Numbered from the stretch's first letter, positions 48,106 to 61,069 are shown. The stretch is DNA of 64,000 nt from Malus domestica (GCF_042453785.1 NC_091673.1:7275001-7339000), one strand, 5' to 3'. Numbers and translations: made by a program. Notes: generated by a model not told the origin, from the letters alone.

Positions 48106-51100
48106 TTTCAAGTGTAATGTTAGAGAGATGTTATTGACACTCAAAAAAATCATTTGCCCTCCTCATACGTTTATTTTTACCAAGGACTACTTTAGAGGTT
48201 GGTATCAATTATCTTCAAAACTGTAAGTCGAACTATGAACATCCATTTAAAGAATAGAAATTAAAATCATAGTAATGAGCTTTGAAGAATGATCCAAACA
48301 TTTGGGTGCTTTATTTGATTTATGAAATTAAGGGATGATTCGAAAAATTTTAATTACAAGAAAATAATAATCGAATATAATTTTTAATGAATTAAAAATC
48401 TTCCTTTTTTTTTTTTGACTTTCTCAAAAGTAGGTCTAAATGATCCTCATCGTCCGAAAGCAACGTGAGTGGGATCAGTCTATCAATGAGGCAGGTGTTA
48501 GAGGGACACAGAAGCAATTGAGTTAGCTGTCAAAAATAGAAGGAAACATCAAGACATCGGCCTTCATGATGCTTGTAACTTGTATCAACGACACAAAAAC
48601 CTTCTTGCATAAAAAAGAAGGCAATCAAGGTACAAATCATAGTTTTTCCTTTTGATTGCCATTAATTAGTGTGCTAATTGTAATTATTAATATTGTCTTT
48701 TTCATTACAAGGGCATCATTCTAATTCAAGTACTTTGACAGTCTGTTTGATAACTTTTTCTTTTGTAGTGTTTGGTCCGGAGAGATGAAGAGATGGAGAA
48801 GAGACAATGAAGGATGGTAGAGATGATGTAGAAGAAATGTACAAAGAAACGCACACAAAGTAAAAACTAAAGAAGAAAACCGAATTTAAGTTGTTTTCAC
48901 TTTTCCCATATAGCTACTTATCTATGCATCCTTTTCAACATGAGATATGTGTCATCAAATTAACATATATGTCATTGGAAATCAGTGTGTTTTATTCCAC
49001 AACCCTTTTTAGCTAACTTAGTTAACATTTGAAACAGTCGTTGACACCCTAAACAAGTCATTCTACGCACTATTTTATTACAATAACGCATTTTAACTAC
49101 CTAAAACTGTATGTTATAAACTTATCATATAGCGATGTCCATATATTTAGTAATATATTTCTGTAAATAGGACTTTAATAAGTCCCAAAGAAGAGAAATA
49201 CTAATGGAACTCTCTCAAAATTGGACTCGTTATAGATTCTCTGTCATCTCGTGTTTTTTACACATTATTTTATAATGTTGACACAGTAATTAAGTTAAAC
49301 TTGAAGATGACTGAGAGTTCTTAAAAAAAAAAATTTTTGAAAGAATTCCCTTAACATTCCTTCTCAGATAATATTCCCCAGAGCATATGTTCAATTGGTT
49401 GGAAATCAAGGTCTGCCAAAACCTAAGTAATTGGTCTGATAATCTGAATACAATTCGGTAGATCGATGAGAGAGTCTTGAATGAAACTGATGCCTGCTTT
49501 TGAATCATATTTGGGAACTTCCTGGTGATGTCAGCTCCATTATCATCGTCCATTTTTAGCAAAGATTGCGATGTCGGCACGAATAGAAAAAGCATGCAGC
49601 CATCTGTCGTTTTGTAAATGTAAAGTAAACTCACCATTGTTTAATTTAATCATTTCATATTTAATTTCATCTCACCCATTTGTTGTATAGCTAGGCTTCC
49701 TATGCAGGTAAAAAGTGTTTTGCAGTTGATTGAAATAATTTTTAATAAAAATATTTTTGGAAATAATTTTTAGTAAAAATACATGTAAATTATGAAAAAA
49801 ATATTTGAAGTACTTTTTGAAAGAAATTCATAACTCATGTTTCTTGTAAAAAACATTTTAAGTACTTTTAGAACTAAAAATTATTTTCTCTAAAAGTATT
49901 TTCAATCATTTTTAAATACACTTTCAAACAAGCTCGTAATATTTTTCTTAGTATCTTCCACGATTACGTTAGTCGTTAAAGAAGCAAAAAATTGAAAGTA
50001 TTACTTGAGTGTGGTTAAAGTTGATATGTCCGGCTAAATTTAAAAGGTTTTGTGTTGTTCTCTGGAAGTTTTGTCATGCTAAATACCAAATTACCCAGTC
50101 GCATTATTGTTCAATATAAAAACCTTGATTGATCATTGCTTACAATTTAGAGAAATGATAAGAGAATACTTTGAAAGTGTGACTCTTTTTGGAATCTCTC
50201 AGCTTACAATAATGTCAATTCTCATGTTAATATTATAAATATTGTGCAAAAAATATAAGGTGATAGAAAGTCTATAGAGAATATCACTTTTGAAAAAGTC
50301 TCCTTAGCATTTCTCTATTGTATATATTGAATTTTTTTTACTTTTAATTGCATCAAGATCTTTGTAATAAAATTGAACACCGAATTATTGATATAAACGA
50401 TTATGTTGAGACATATCAGTTTGAATAGTAGTAGGTTGTAGCTTTGCTCTTAAATCTTTAACAAATATACATGAGCAGACAAACATAAGAGCAAGCTAGC
50501 TGTATAGGATGATAATCAATGATTGCATAATTTGGCTTAATATGATCATTAAGTTAAGCTGTTTTAATTTGACAAAATTAGCTTCCAAAACTTTTGCGAC
50601 ATATATACAGGCAGACCAAATGAAAGTGCGTGCCAAGCACTTAATCTGCACTCAGCACTGACAGCCTGAGAGCTACCTGCAGATCCTTCGACTGCATGCG
50701 CATGCCATGGCTGATAAGAAAAGTTCCACAGTATTTTGCCTGCATGAATCATGCATGCATGCATGCCGAACCTTGTTTCATGATTTCGACAAGGGATTCA
50801 TTTGTGTTCTCGACTCACTCATCACTAATTGAGCAGCATTAGTTTGCAACTAATTAGAATGCTATCGTTAAACTATCAATTAATTGTAGCATGATCTAAC
50901 ACCAACACACTCCCAAGTTCAGGTGAAAAATAATTATCTTTCCTCGTTTGTTTTGGGTCAATAAATTAACTCCTTTCAAATGCCGTCAATTATTGTCATT
51001 TTGACAAACTAGCATGTGAATTGCACGTAAATTATACTTCAAAATAATATTTATATATTGTTTGTAATCATAGAGTATCTTATATGTTATTTTCTTTGAA

Positions 51101-52208
51101 GGGGAATAGTATTTTAAAATTTTAATTTAATTGAGGTCAGGTTCAGATGCAGATGAACATTAAGACCTAGGTGGTCACAGGACACTCAAGAGTCCATAAA
51201 ATATACATATAAATGTCTTCTGAAAATTTTCCGAATATTTGGTACGTGTTCCTTTTGAGCCTACCAACTCTTTAACACATACAAAGTTAATTAAGTAAAT
51301 AAGTTAATATAAAATAACAACTGAAGGGTAATTCTATAATAATAAAAGAACATCCATAACACAGTAAGGCACTGAGAACTTTAGGTTAGATCTTTTTTAG
51401 TATAAGAAGAGAATTAGCTTTAATTTAACAAGTTAAATATTACAGTTTTCTAATTAAAGAAACGTTATTGGAGGTTACCTTCTACACGTAAGCTAAAGCA
51501 ATAAACAAATATATAAGTAACTACTGGCTACAGTCTGGGCCTATACATATATGTCTCGAAATACTAAACAAGACGACGAAGCCTGTTGACGAAGAAAATA
51601 TGTCATATCACAAGTTGTATACTACCATGTTACTCTATTAGGTGACTAAACCAGCCACGCCCAATAATCTCTCCAATTGAAGGAAACAGGGAGACCATAA
51701 AAACCAAGCACGAAACTAGCTGAGAAAATTGGTGTGCAAGGCAACTAAACGGGTAGATATGCACAACGAAAGTAACCAACTGAAATTTTTATATCATTTA
51801 TTGGTAAGTTGTGTGGTGACACAATGTGCAAGAAAGAATATCTAAGACAGCATCTGCATAAATTTCGTATCCATTTTCCCTCTCACCTAACCAAAAATAA
51901 AGAAAATTTTGTTACATGGATCATACATGCCATGCCACTGAGAAGCACAAGGGATTGCAGAGAGCAGCCTTTTATACATACATTCAAAAACTTGTTACAG
52001 CTAAATACCTCAACGTCTTCTTGTTGATCCTACTCGTCATCTCGAATATGATGTAATATACACCCTGTTGATTGCTTCTGAATGTTCGGGCTGCTTCCCA
52101 TTTTCTATTTGGACATATATAACTAGCATTATCGATCTGATTAACGTGACTCGCCAATACCATCGCAACAATGCTTACGCTCTGGTTGGTTGGTCGCTCC
52201 CCTCTCAC
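48106..52208. other. Gene-poor AT-rich stretch
   Basis: No gene recognised. A 115-codon minus-strand frame at 49290-49637 has no known relative. The stretch 49707-49936 has AAAAGTACTTTT-type repeats and an end CTTTCAAACAAGCTCG like the Tourist-like elements. Tandem CATGCATG (RY-type) motifs lie at 50745-50768. The right end includes the ALB4-like gene's 3' flank. Confidence 0.4.
49707..49936. mobile_element. Possible Tourist-like MITE remnant
   Basis: The body (TTTTTAATAAAAATATTTTT, AAAGTACTTTTTGAAAG) and the right end (read backwards, GAGCTTGTTTGAAAGTG) resemble the elements at 12854 and 37436. The left end is not clear. Confidence 0.45.
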
Positions 52209-55166
52209 TTAATGTGTGCTTTCTCCAGAACCTTTTTTATCCGCAATGGTCGTGGAAATTTGTACTTCAACTGCTTCCTGAAAACCAAGAAAAAATTGGC
52301 AGTCGGTATGTCCAAAATAATTCAAGCATGCATAGATTTAGTTTATTCGAGCCCATTTTCTTTTTCTTAAGTCAAATGATTGTATTATGGACGATAAATT
52401 CCAATCACAAGCCTAACCTAATTGTTCTTGTATAAATCTTCTTTATTATACCCTAGTAACCCTACACATAAACAAACAAAAAGCTAAGCGCATATATCAA
52501 AGCATAACCAAGATACCTTTACGTCACCTAGACTTCCATTCAACTTCTGCTCATCCCCCTTATCAACCTCTTGTTCAGTAGAAACTTCACGGTTTTCCAT
52601 CTGAAACGTGGAAACTGTGTTGTGGTCTTCTTTTGTGTCCCGTACAGACCGATCACCATTCAACGAAACTCTAGCATCAAAGGAATTATAAGTTGTGGTC
52701 TGAGATTGATGTTCTTCACTCTTTTCACCAACTAATCCAACGTTAACTCCATTTTCATTCTCAAGTAATCTGGCTTCTCCCTCATGTGTCTCATTAGTTA
52801 TTTGAGTCACTTTTACTGCAGCCTCTTCAGCTTTCCTCCTTTCTTCTTCTTCTCTTTGTTGTTTCCTTTGTGCTTCTTGCTCCTTTATCATTTTAAATCT
52901 GGACTATCACAAAATATTAGGAACATAAACACTATAAGTGCAGCAAAACATAAAGAAATGACAGGATAGACTACTAACCTTTCACCAGGTCGTAGACCCT
53001 CTGGCGTCAACTTTTCTTCTTGTCTGGTATCCTTTGGTTTTGGCTTAAATTCAGAGACAGACTTTAGAATTTGGGGTTCATCTTCCTTGATAACGCTATC
53101 ACTTAATTGGCTAATTGGATTTTTTGCACCCCCAAATTTTTGAAGCCATACTGATTGTGCTGTGGTCAGTATGTTATTTGTGAACCTGCACAAACATATA
53201 TGAAAGATTTTAGATAACATAGGAAAGACTATCACCAAAAGGGAAAGTTTCCAATGTCATTACCATGAAGATTAATGATTCACTAGAGTTTGGAAAATAC
53301 AATTAAAAACTGTTATGGTGCTTATAGAACAAAAGGGTTTTACATCTGCTCACCAATAGAGACTTAGACCAGAAGGCACTGAAAGAGAAAAATAACCAAT
53401 CATCAAAGGAAGAAACTTGGTAATTGCTTGAGAACTCTTCACATTTGGATCGTTGCTCTGAAGAGAGGATAATACATGAAAAGAATGAGTAATAGTAAAT
53501 CTGGCTCAAATAAGAAATCCCTGTATCAAGAAGGTCAGAACTAGAAGCACTAGTGATGTTTATCTAACCAGGCTTTGGACCGGGGAAATGAGTCAAATGA
53601 CTGACCTGTGGCTGTGTTGACTGCATAATTTGAACAGATATGTACTGTGAGATAACCAGCAAAACAGGCAACACAAGATATGCCAAGGTGTCCGACCATC
53701 CAAGGGGTGGATGACCATCCTGAAAAATTAAAAGCAACCAAAAGTGAATATGAATTCCACAAATCATAGGCGGGTAGAACATAGATATCTAGTAAAGCAA
53801 GCATCAGAACCATCAAATTTCATGTCAAAACAAAAATCCAAGAAAGAAAAACTAAAGAGATTTAAAAGTAGAAAATGGGAAGAAAAAAAAAAGAGCAATT
53901 TAAGATTTGCAAAAATTATAACAAGCAAAAGTTCATTATTATAAGGCTTTTGAGTTTGAACCAAATAGCTGCATTGTTACTTTGTAAGGCTTGTGTAGAA
54001 TACAAGTTATACAAATTTGCAGTGAGTATCCAATAAATAGAGATGAGGGAGTGTTTTTAGCTTGAAGGTGAAGACACTCACTACAAATGGAAAAAGCCAA
54101 GAAATTCCACTTCCATTTTGTCGAGCAGCAACGGTTGTAGGACCAGCCAAGGACGGAATCCAGAAGAAGCCTTCTGTAAGGAGCCCCTTAATATAGCAAT
54201 GTCACACATTTAATTAGAGCTGAGGGAGATTATAAAGCCAAAGTTACATAAACAATAGGAGGTTACTAAAAACCAATCGAGACGAATATGAAAAATGGTA
54301 CCTCATCTGCCACATTTGAAAGAGCTCTATATAACCCTATCCACACTGGGATTGTTGCAAGTGTCGGCAAACATCCTGGCACAAAACGCAACGAAAAACC
54401 AAGAACAATAAGATACAGAAACAAATTGGAAGTTAGAAAACAGAGTTTTGAAATTAAATTATACCTGCCAAAGGGTTTATGCCGGCTAACTTATATAATC
54501 GAGCAGTTTCGAGTTGAATTCTCTCCTACAAGTAAAAGATTAAAACTTAGGCTCATATATATCAAATAATTTGATAATTAATGAAATGGTAAAGATTAAA
54601 TTAAGTGAAAGAAAGATGGGTATGCATTGCAATTGCACCTGGTCCCCAGCATAGCGTTCTTGCACAGCTTTCACTTGAGGTTGCAAGGACCGCATAGCCA
54701 TGGCGGACTCCACCTGCTTCTTGCTCAACGGGAAGGTAGCAGCTTTAACAAGAACGGTCAACAGTATGATGGCGAAGCCATAGGAGTACGGAACGTGCAC
54801 AGCAGAAAGCCCATCTTTCAAAAACTTGAGAACGCTCTCGAGGTAACTGGTAATCCCAGAAAGCCAATCGCTGCTCTGTTTCGAAGTAGTCAAATTCTCC
54901 GACGACGACGACACCGCCGCATCGGCCACCGTGTAAAGCAAGCTCTCGGCTTTACCGAACAGCTCCATCAGCACAGCTCCGGCGTCTTCCGGTTCGGGAA
55001 TCAGACCGGGGCCGGGGCCGAGCCGGGCCACGGCGAGCGAGCCGCGGAGGAGGGGCTTGGAGTGGGGGAAGCCGTAGGGGTGGTAGGTTCGCGGGAGGAG
55101 GGGGTTCGGGGGCTTGGGAGTTGGGGCGAGGACTGGGCTGGGTCGAAACGACAATAAAGTAGCCAT
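52209..55166 (-). CDS. ALB3/ALB4-type thylakoid membrane insertase
   Basis: Chloroplast member of the YidC/Oxa1/Alb3 family, which helps place proteins in the thylakoid membrane. Nine exons on the minus strand: 54639-55166, 54465-54525, 54302-54375, 54082-54186, 53606-53719, 53354-53457, 52979-53185, 52517-52898 and 52209-52277; all frames join, giving about 547 residues. The first 60 residues look like a transit peptide. The insertase core follows: SYGFAIILLTVLVKAATFPLS, LAGINPLAGCLPTLATIPVW, GLYRALSNVADEGLLTEGFF, SDTLAYLVLPVLLVISQYIS and KFLPLMIGYFSLSVPSGLSL. The tail has a charged coiled-coil (KMIKEQEAQRKQQREEEERR) and an acidic stretch. In the chosen model there is no basic cpSRP43-binding end, so ALB4 fits better than ALB3. 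The last-exon frame is uncertain (see findings). Confidence 0.93.
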
Positions 55167-56040
55167 CTTTGGAGGGGGTTTGGGAATTTGGGATTGGAAT
55201 TTTGCAAATTTGGAAACCCTAAAAGGTTGAGCTGCTGCAGAGAGGAGGTGAGTGTGGATTTAGCAGTTCTTGCTGGACGCGATTCATGCGAATGGGGGAT
55301 GAACCGGAAAGTCCGGTTCGGCTTTCCATTTTCCAATTTTACGGGACTCTTGTAGGTGTTGAGAGTTGACCGAAATGGCAAGACATCTATGCAACGACTT
55401 GTCGTTTTGTTTTCACTTATTTGTTGCGAGCTTGTGAGTTTTGGGCTTTGTCAAATGTGTTGATGGCAGAAGCCCAAGCTAGAAGTTCAAAGGTTTGGCA
55501 TAGGCCCATGATATTGTTAGATTGATAGTTGATATTATACTCACTTCTTTTATGCTCTGATTCATAACGTATTAGATTGATGAAGGGTAGTTGATTCCAT
55601 AATCTCCTAACTTATGACTTTTCTTATTTCGAGTAAGTAAACATGTTGTATATTGATCATAGGCATATAGAACCATGTATGTATCTAGACCATTCTAGAG
55701 GCTCATTAGTGACAAAGAACTTATCACAATTATTGTGGTTTAGCCATCAATAAAACCATGTTTTCAAAAAGAGATAAGAAGTTGTAGTTGGGGTATTGAA
55801 TATGAGGTTCTTGTTGCACCAATGACACTCTCTAGATAAGAAAAGAATCCACACACCCCATTTTTATTGGTTCCCATTTCCCTAACTTTGCCCCACATCT
55901 ATATTTCCCACACTCCCCACTCCAAACCAACCATTGAATCCCATCTGATCTCACTTCCCTCTGCACTGCACACACCTGAAACTTCAAACCAAACCAAACC
56001 AAACAATCCCAAGCTCTCCACAGAAAAAAACCCTAAACAA
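55167..56040. promoter_or_regulatory. Shared upstream region of the ALB4-like and PSBY genes
   Basis: The two start codons are 874 bases apart and point outward. GATAAG, the I-box core often found in light-regulated plant promoters, lies at 55835-55840 on the PSBY side, and ATTGG (a reversed CCAAT) near 55866. The PSBY leader is C/A-rich. Functional use of these motifs is inferred. Confidence 0.5.
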
Positions 56041-56643
56041 ATGGCAGCAACCATGGCAACAATGGCAATAATCAACGCAAAGTGCTTGAGCTCCACCACC
56101 ACCCCCAAAGTCACCACCAAGCTAACCGCAGCAAAACCCACCTCCCTCCTCTCATTTCAAAACCTTCCAAAGGGCTTAAACCTCTCAAAACCAATTGAAC
56201 TCCCCAACATGTCCCCTTCCCTAGCCGGCACAGCCATGGCAGGAGCCATCTTCTCCACCCTCAGTGCCTCCGACCCCGCTCTCGCAGCCCAGCAGATCGC
56301 CCAAATCGCCGAAGGCGACAACCGCGGCCTCGCCCTCCTGCTGCCTATCATTCCCGCCATAGCTTGGGTTCTGTTTAACATTCTTCAACCGGCACTCAAC
56401 CAATTCAACCGCATGACAAACAAGAGCGTGATCGTCGGGCTCGGGCTCGGTGGGTTGGCTGCTTCTGGGTTCGTCTTGACCCCCGAGGCGTCCGCTGGAG
56501 AATTCGCCATGATTGCGGCTGATGCTTCCGCTGGCGACAATAGGGGGCAGTTGTTGCTGTTTGTGGTGGCTCCGGCGATTCTGTGGGTGCTTTACAACAT
56601 TCTACAACCGGCTTTGAACCAAATCAACAGGATGAGGTCTTAG
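56041..56643 (+). CDS. PSBY: Photosystem II PsbY polyprotein precursor
   Basis: A 200-residue, intronless nuclear precursor for the small thylakoid protein PsbY at the edge of photosystem II, near cytochrome b559. The start is the Met at 56041 (MAATMATMAIINAK); the open frame extends further upstream, but that part is leader. After a transit peptide and an Ala-rich thylakoid-targeting segment (ending ASDPALA) come two similar mature units, each with one membrane helix: GLALLLPIIPAIAWVLFNIL with LQPALNQFNRM, and LLLFVVAPAILWVLYNILQP with ALNQINRMRS. Between them is a second cleavable segment (GLGLGGLAASGFVLTPEASA). One precursor giving two PsbY peptides is the known plant pattern. It faces the ALB4-like gene across 874 bases; PsbY is reported to insert without Alb3, so the pairing may only mean shared light control. 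Confidence 0.96.
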   Translation: MAATMATMAIINAKCLSSTTTPKVTTKLTAAKPTSLLSFQNLPKGLNLSKPIELPNMSPSLAGTAMAGAIFSTLSASDPALAAQQIAQIAEGDNRGLALLLPIIPAIAWVLFNILQPALNQFNRMTNKSVIVGLGLGGLAASGFVLTPEASAGEFAMIAADASAGDNRGQLLLFVVAPAILWVLYNILQPALNQINRMRS

Positions 56644-56835
56644 GGTTTGAGGTGATGAGGGGTTTTTGTGATGGGTGCGATGGCACAAATGTTGATGAAC
56701 TTGCTTGTAATTGCACCTTGTGTTAATGGCATATTAATATTCTCTCTTTTTTGTATTAGCATCTTTTTTTTCTTGAATTCTCTGTGTTCGGGGGATGTTA
56801 TTATTATCGGTAGGTTTAATCTGTAACTACTGTGT

Positions 56836-56839
<4 letters not shown>

Positions 56840-56879
<40 letters not shown>
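56840..56879 (+). repeat. AT microsatellite, about 20 units
   Basis: Uninterrupted AT repeat some 200 bases after the PSBY stop codon, possibly within or just past its 3' UTR. Confidence 0.95.
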
Positions 56880-56881
<2 letters not shown>

Positions 56882-57443
56882 TCTCTAGGCCTTCAAAAAT
56901 TATATGTTTTTATATAGTCTCCTTTTTAACTAATGCAGAAAGGATTTTGAAGCTTCTGAGCTGGAAGTTCTATAAATTCCTTTCTCGTGAGTTTCCGCTG
57001 GGTCATGTTTTTTTTACTATGTTTATGTTTAGATAAAGAAATTTAAGATTACTAAGAAATTTTAAAATGATGAAAATTGAAATGACAAGATTTTATTTTC
57101 TAGAATTTGTGAATTTTCTTATTTGGTTAACCTATAAAAGAACAATGGAACTGAATACATAATTTGTTATTTTTAAACTCTCAATCATAGAAATTGAAAA
57201 ATGATACCTATCCACATGGAATTTAAACTTGGGAATTGGAGGTCCCAAATTCCAAGTTTTTTTTTCCACACAAAAATTCTAAATTTCTATGTTTATGAAT
57301 CCAAACAAGAGAATTGGTGCATGTCAATTTATAAATTTAGACTTTTACCTAAATTTCAAGTTTATTTTTCTTATCCAAACATAATGTTAGCCATAGTATT
57401 TCAAGTCAATCAAATATCATTATGTGTACTAATTTTTTACATG

Positions 57444-58674
57444 TGTTTGGGCTAGAAATATTGGATTTGGCCCGAAGGTGGATAATTCTCAATCCAATGG
57501 TAATCCTTATAGGCCATATGATATCCAGCTCGTAATGAAATTTGGCCGAGTTCTAATAGAAGTAGGATTCTTAAAAGGATTAGGTTGAGAATTGATCTAA
57601 CCGAGTCCTAATTGAAGTAAAATTGTTATGGATCAAAATGGATTTTGATAAGATTCAAATTATTCGAAGAATAAAAACCCATTACTGGTAAGATAAGAAA
57701 TGAATCTAACACATAAGTGGACTAGGTTCATACAACTAGTTCTAGTCAAAGTCGTCGAAGACTACGGATTGGTTTTTGCCAAATAAATGAATAATATCCG
57801 AATACAGGATTACACCAAGGGAGTAGTACAGTTCTAGTGGGACTCTACTTCGAGATGCTTGGTGATCACGAAACTCACTCCTATAAATAGAAGTGAATCT
57901 GCTACGTGAAAATGACCTCAAACTCAACATACGAATGCCCTGCGTAAAATCTCACTCTATACGAATCTTCTCACATTGTGAGAAATCATCAACTCTCCTA
58001 ACTACGTCATCACATCTTTACCGTAGAGTAATAACACAGTGCTGGACAATCGGTGGCATCTACAATTTGGATTAACAATTTGGATTAACATCACTCTTCG
58101 AGTTCGGCTGGTTACTTATCCAAGTCTCTACTAGCAAGGAATATTTGGTTTTCTTGCTAAAAGTGGTCATCTCATTAGCTTCTCGGTGAAGTGAGGTGTT
58201 ACTAGATTACTCAATGTTCGACACATTGAAAGCAGAACCTTTCTATGATTAGTTATTCCTAAGTGCATTCAAAGTTTGGCATTTTGATGATCGACAACAT
58301 TTACCATCAAGAAACTTATTTCTTTAGAGTATTTATGTCTTACAGTTTGAAATCGATTCGGCGCACCTATATTCTCACGAATATAGTTGAGACAATCAAA
58401 CTTGGTGTAGGAGATCTTGAACTTTGAAGTGATTTAAGCAACCTAGCCTTCAGGTTTTAGAACCCAATGCCAAGACGTGTTCCTTTTCTCAGCTGAGGTC
58501 GCTCGAGTACAGAAGTCAGCAACGCGTTCAACACCACCACCAAATCTATTTTACATACTCGCCGACCGAGCTCATTTGCGAGTTGGCACGCCCCCAATCA
58601 CTAGAAGAACACAATTAACTTATTAATTACTCGGTTTGCACACAACGCATGCATGATAGGTTTTAGTGTTAACA
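57444..58674 (+). mobile_element. Solo LTR, Ty3/gypsy-like family A
   Basis: About 1231 bases starting TGTTTGGGCTAG and ending TAGTGTTAACA. Flanking pentamers ACATG (57439-57443) and ACGTG (58675-58679) agree at four of five bases. A TATA-like CTATAAATAG lies near 57881. It shares much of its right two thirds with 59781-61069 (e.g. TTCTCGGTGAAGTGAG, CGAGTTGGCACGCCCC). No internal region or coding domain is attached, so it is a solo LTR; the 5' limit is inferred. Confidence 0.7.
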
Positions 58675-58737
58675 ACGTGACAATGCATAATTAGCTTGTG
58701 ATATCATGACACTGACATCGCAACTGTAATGAGGTTC

Positions 58738-59286
58738 TGTTGGGTTTTTGGATCAAAAGTAGGATGATGCAATAAATTAGGTTTGTGTTACCTATTTGGT
58801 TTTGGTGTCCTATTTGAGTTTGGTTTTGACTTCTTAGTTAGTTTCCTTGGTGGAGAGATTTTGTTAATTACCTATTTGATTAGGATTTGGATTTATTTCC
58901 TATTAGGATTCCTATTGTAACCTAAGTCTTATGCACTATAAATAGTGTATTTAGTGTGGCTCATTCGTGTGACAATTTGGTGAGAGTCAATTTGTGAGTT
59001 AGAGCGCAATTTGGGAGAATCTTCTCCGTTAGGTTTGGGTTCTCTACTCGTTTGATTTAGGGTTTGTAATTTGTGGGATTTGGGTTGTGAGAGTTTAAAC
59101 ACTCTTTTGTAATCTCCGTTTGTTTAGTGAAATTCCTCGCCGTGCTTCACCCGTGGAGTAGACTTTACGCCAAACCACGTAAATCTCTTGTGTCAGTTTG
59201 AGATTGTTTGTTTTAGCTTTCACCTACAACGTTGATATTTGGTACTTTGTTATAATTCGCTTCCGTTTGTGCATAAAAGTACAACA
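58738..59286 (+). mobile_element. Solo LTR, Ty1/copia-like, 549 bp
   Basis: Starts TGTTGGGTTTTTGGATC and ends TAAAAGTACAACA, with GGTTC on both sides (58733-58737 and 59287-59291). A TATA box (CTATAAATAG) lies near 58937. Short length and TGTTGGG...CAACA ends suit Ty1/copia. No internal region remains. Confidence 0.85.
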
Positions 59287-59780
59287 GGTTCTTCCCTACA
59301 AATTCGATATCTGCTAGCTAGTAGTCTAGTGAAAGATTAGTGTTAAAGTGTCCTAGATTAATTAAAGTATCAACCGTTCGACATTTTAGCTTCACTAAAA
59401 ATATGTCGAACCTGATACATCTTGAAGTCTCCCAACTTTCATTAGGAGGAAGGTCAGTCACCAAACCTCGAACTCATAGACTCTTTAACTTCTTAAAATG
59501 TAAAATCATTAGTAGTTGAGATTCTAAGTTTGAATCTCCATATAATTAACCTCTCACTCAATTTATGGGCCGAACCACACCTCAAAATTTTTTGAGAAGT
59601 AATGAATATGATATGTGCCCAAACCAATCCCATATCAACCAATAGAATTCGGCCCATGAATTAGTTGGTATGGTTTCAAAATTTAATTTTGAGTATTACT
59701 ATATTTGCCACGTTTTATTTCACGAAAGAGATATGATCTATCAATACAAGTATATATGAGATAAGACGTACTTGTATTAT

Positions 59781-61069
59781 TGTTTGGATCCAAAATTACG
59801 TTATCGGTCCATGCAATCAAGATCGTTGAGTAGGCATAGCTTCCAACCGTCGGATGAAAAGGCAGAGATAATTTTGTTATTAAAGGATAATATTATGATT
59901 TTTATCAGAATTATCTTTTAATGATTTATCTTCTTATGAAAGAGGGAAAATCTATCCCTAAGCTAGAAACAGGCGGCACAATTCAAAGTGATTTGGATGT
60001 TTGGCATGTGGATGTGGTTTGGATTGGTTTTGGTCGACATATATGCATGCATGTGATAAGGGTGAAGTAAAAATAGGTGATATGCTTTGAAAATGAGTCT
60101 ACACATGTTGGTGATAAGATGGCAACAACTGCCTTGCTGACAATTAATAATGGGTATTTTATGCTAAATCATTTAGCATATTGGTATATGCTTTTGTATT
60201 GTGGGCCAGCATATGTTTTCTTTATGGAGCCAAATTCATTCAACATGGATATTTGGAACAATAAGAAGTTTAAGTAGGCGTAGGCTTTTGAGAGTTGAGT
60301 TTCAGTTGGTTTCTGCGAAATCATCAAGGCCACGCCAAGCGGGATCATGCATATTTGAAAGAGAATATTCCTATTATTTTGCAACTTACGACGGCAATCT
60401 TAGGGCTACTGGTGAATTATAAATACAGAGGCAGTTGCATCATTATTTAGGCCCCTCCAATTCAACACACAAATTGCCTTGCGCAAACTCTCGCTCTACG
60501 CGAAACCTCTCAACAACCTTGATATTTTTATTTTCTTTTTCGCCAACACATCTTTAGTTTGGATAAACAGCACTGTGAAGGCAATCGGCGAACACCTTCA
60601 GTTTGGATAAACAACACTGTTGCGGTAGAATCAGCCGACCGCGAAGCACCTTCAATTTGGATAAACAGCACTGCGACAAGGCTAACTAGTTATCTATCCG
60701 AGTCTCGGTCAAGAAGGATTTTCAAATCCTTATTGACAGAGGTTATCTCATCAGCCTTCTCGGTGAAGTGAGATGTTACCAGGTTACTACATTCGTCATC
60801 CTAAGAGCCGAATTTGATATTGAACTTCGCAGAACTAGCAGCCTTGTCTTCAAGCTCTAGAACCCGAAGGTCGAGATGTGTTCCTTCCTCGACCGCAGTC
60901 GCGAGATTCATAAGTTAGCAGCGCGCCCAACGCAACATCAACAAATTTTACTTACCAGCCGAGCTTGGCCGACAAGTTGGCACACCCCGCACACAAACGA
61001 AGGACGTAGTTAGCTTATTAATTACTCGGTCTGCGCGCTACGTAGGCTTGATAGTTTTTAGGGTCAACA
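59781..61069 (+). mobile_element. Solo LTR, relative of family A, 1289 bp
   Basis: Starts TGTTTGGATCC and ends TTTTAGGGTCAACA, flanked by ATTAT on both sides (59776-59780 and 61070-61074). TATA-like TATAAATACAG near 60419. Inside is a threefold repeat of TTTGGATAAACAGCACTG (60558-60680). It resembles the LTR at 57444-58674 in its right part but differs in the left part, so it is a related subfamily. The open frame at 60077-60277 is not a gene. Confidence 0.85.

Noticed and set aside
49290-49637. 115-codon minus-strand frame
   Set aside because: Ordinary composition but no recognisable family, no splice partners and no promoter; kept only as a note.
50560-50770. Possible microRNA hairpin around 50.6-50.77 kb
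   Set aside because: The inverted CATGCATG runs are self-complementary by repetition, and no known plant microRNA sequence was recognised.
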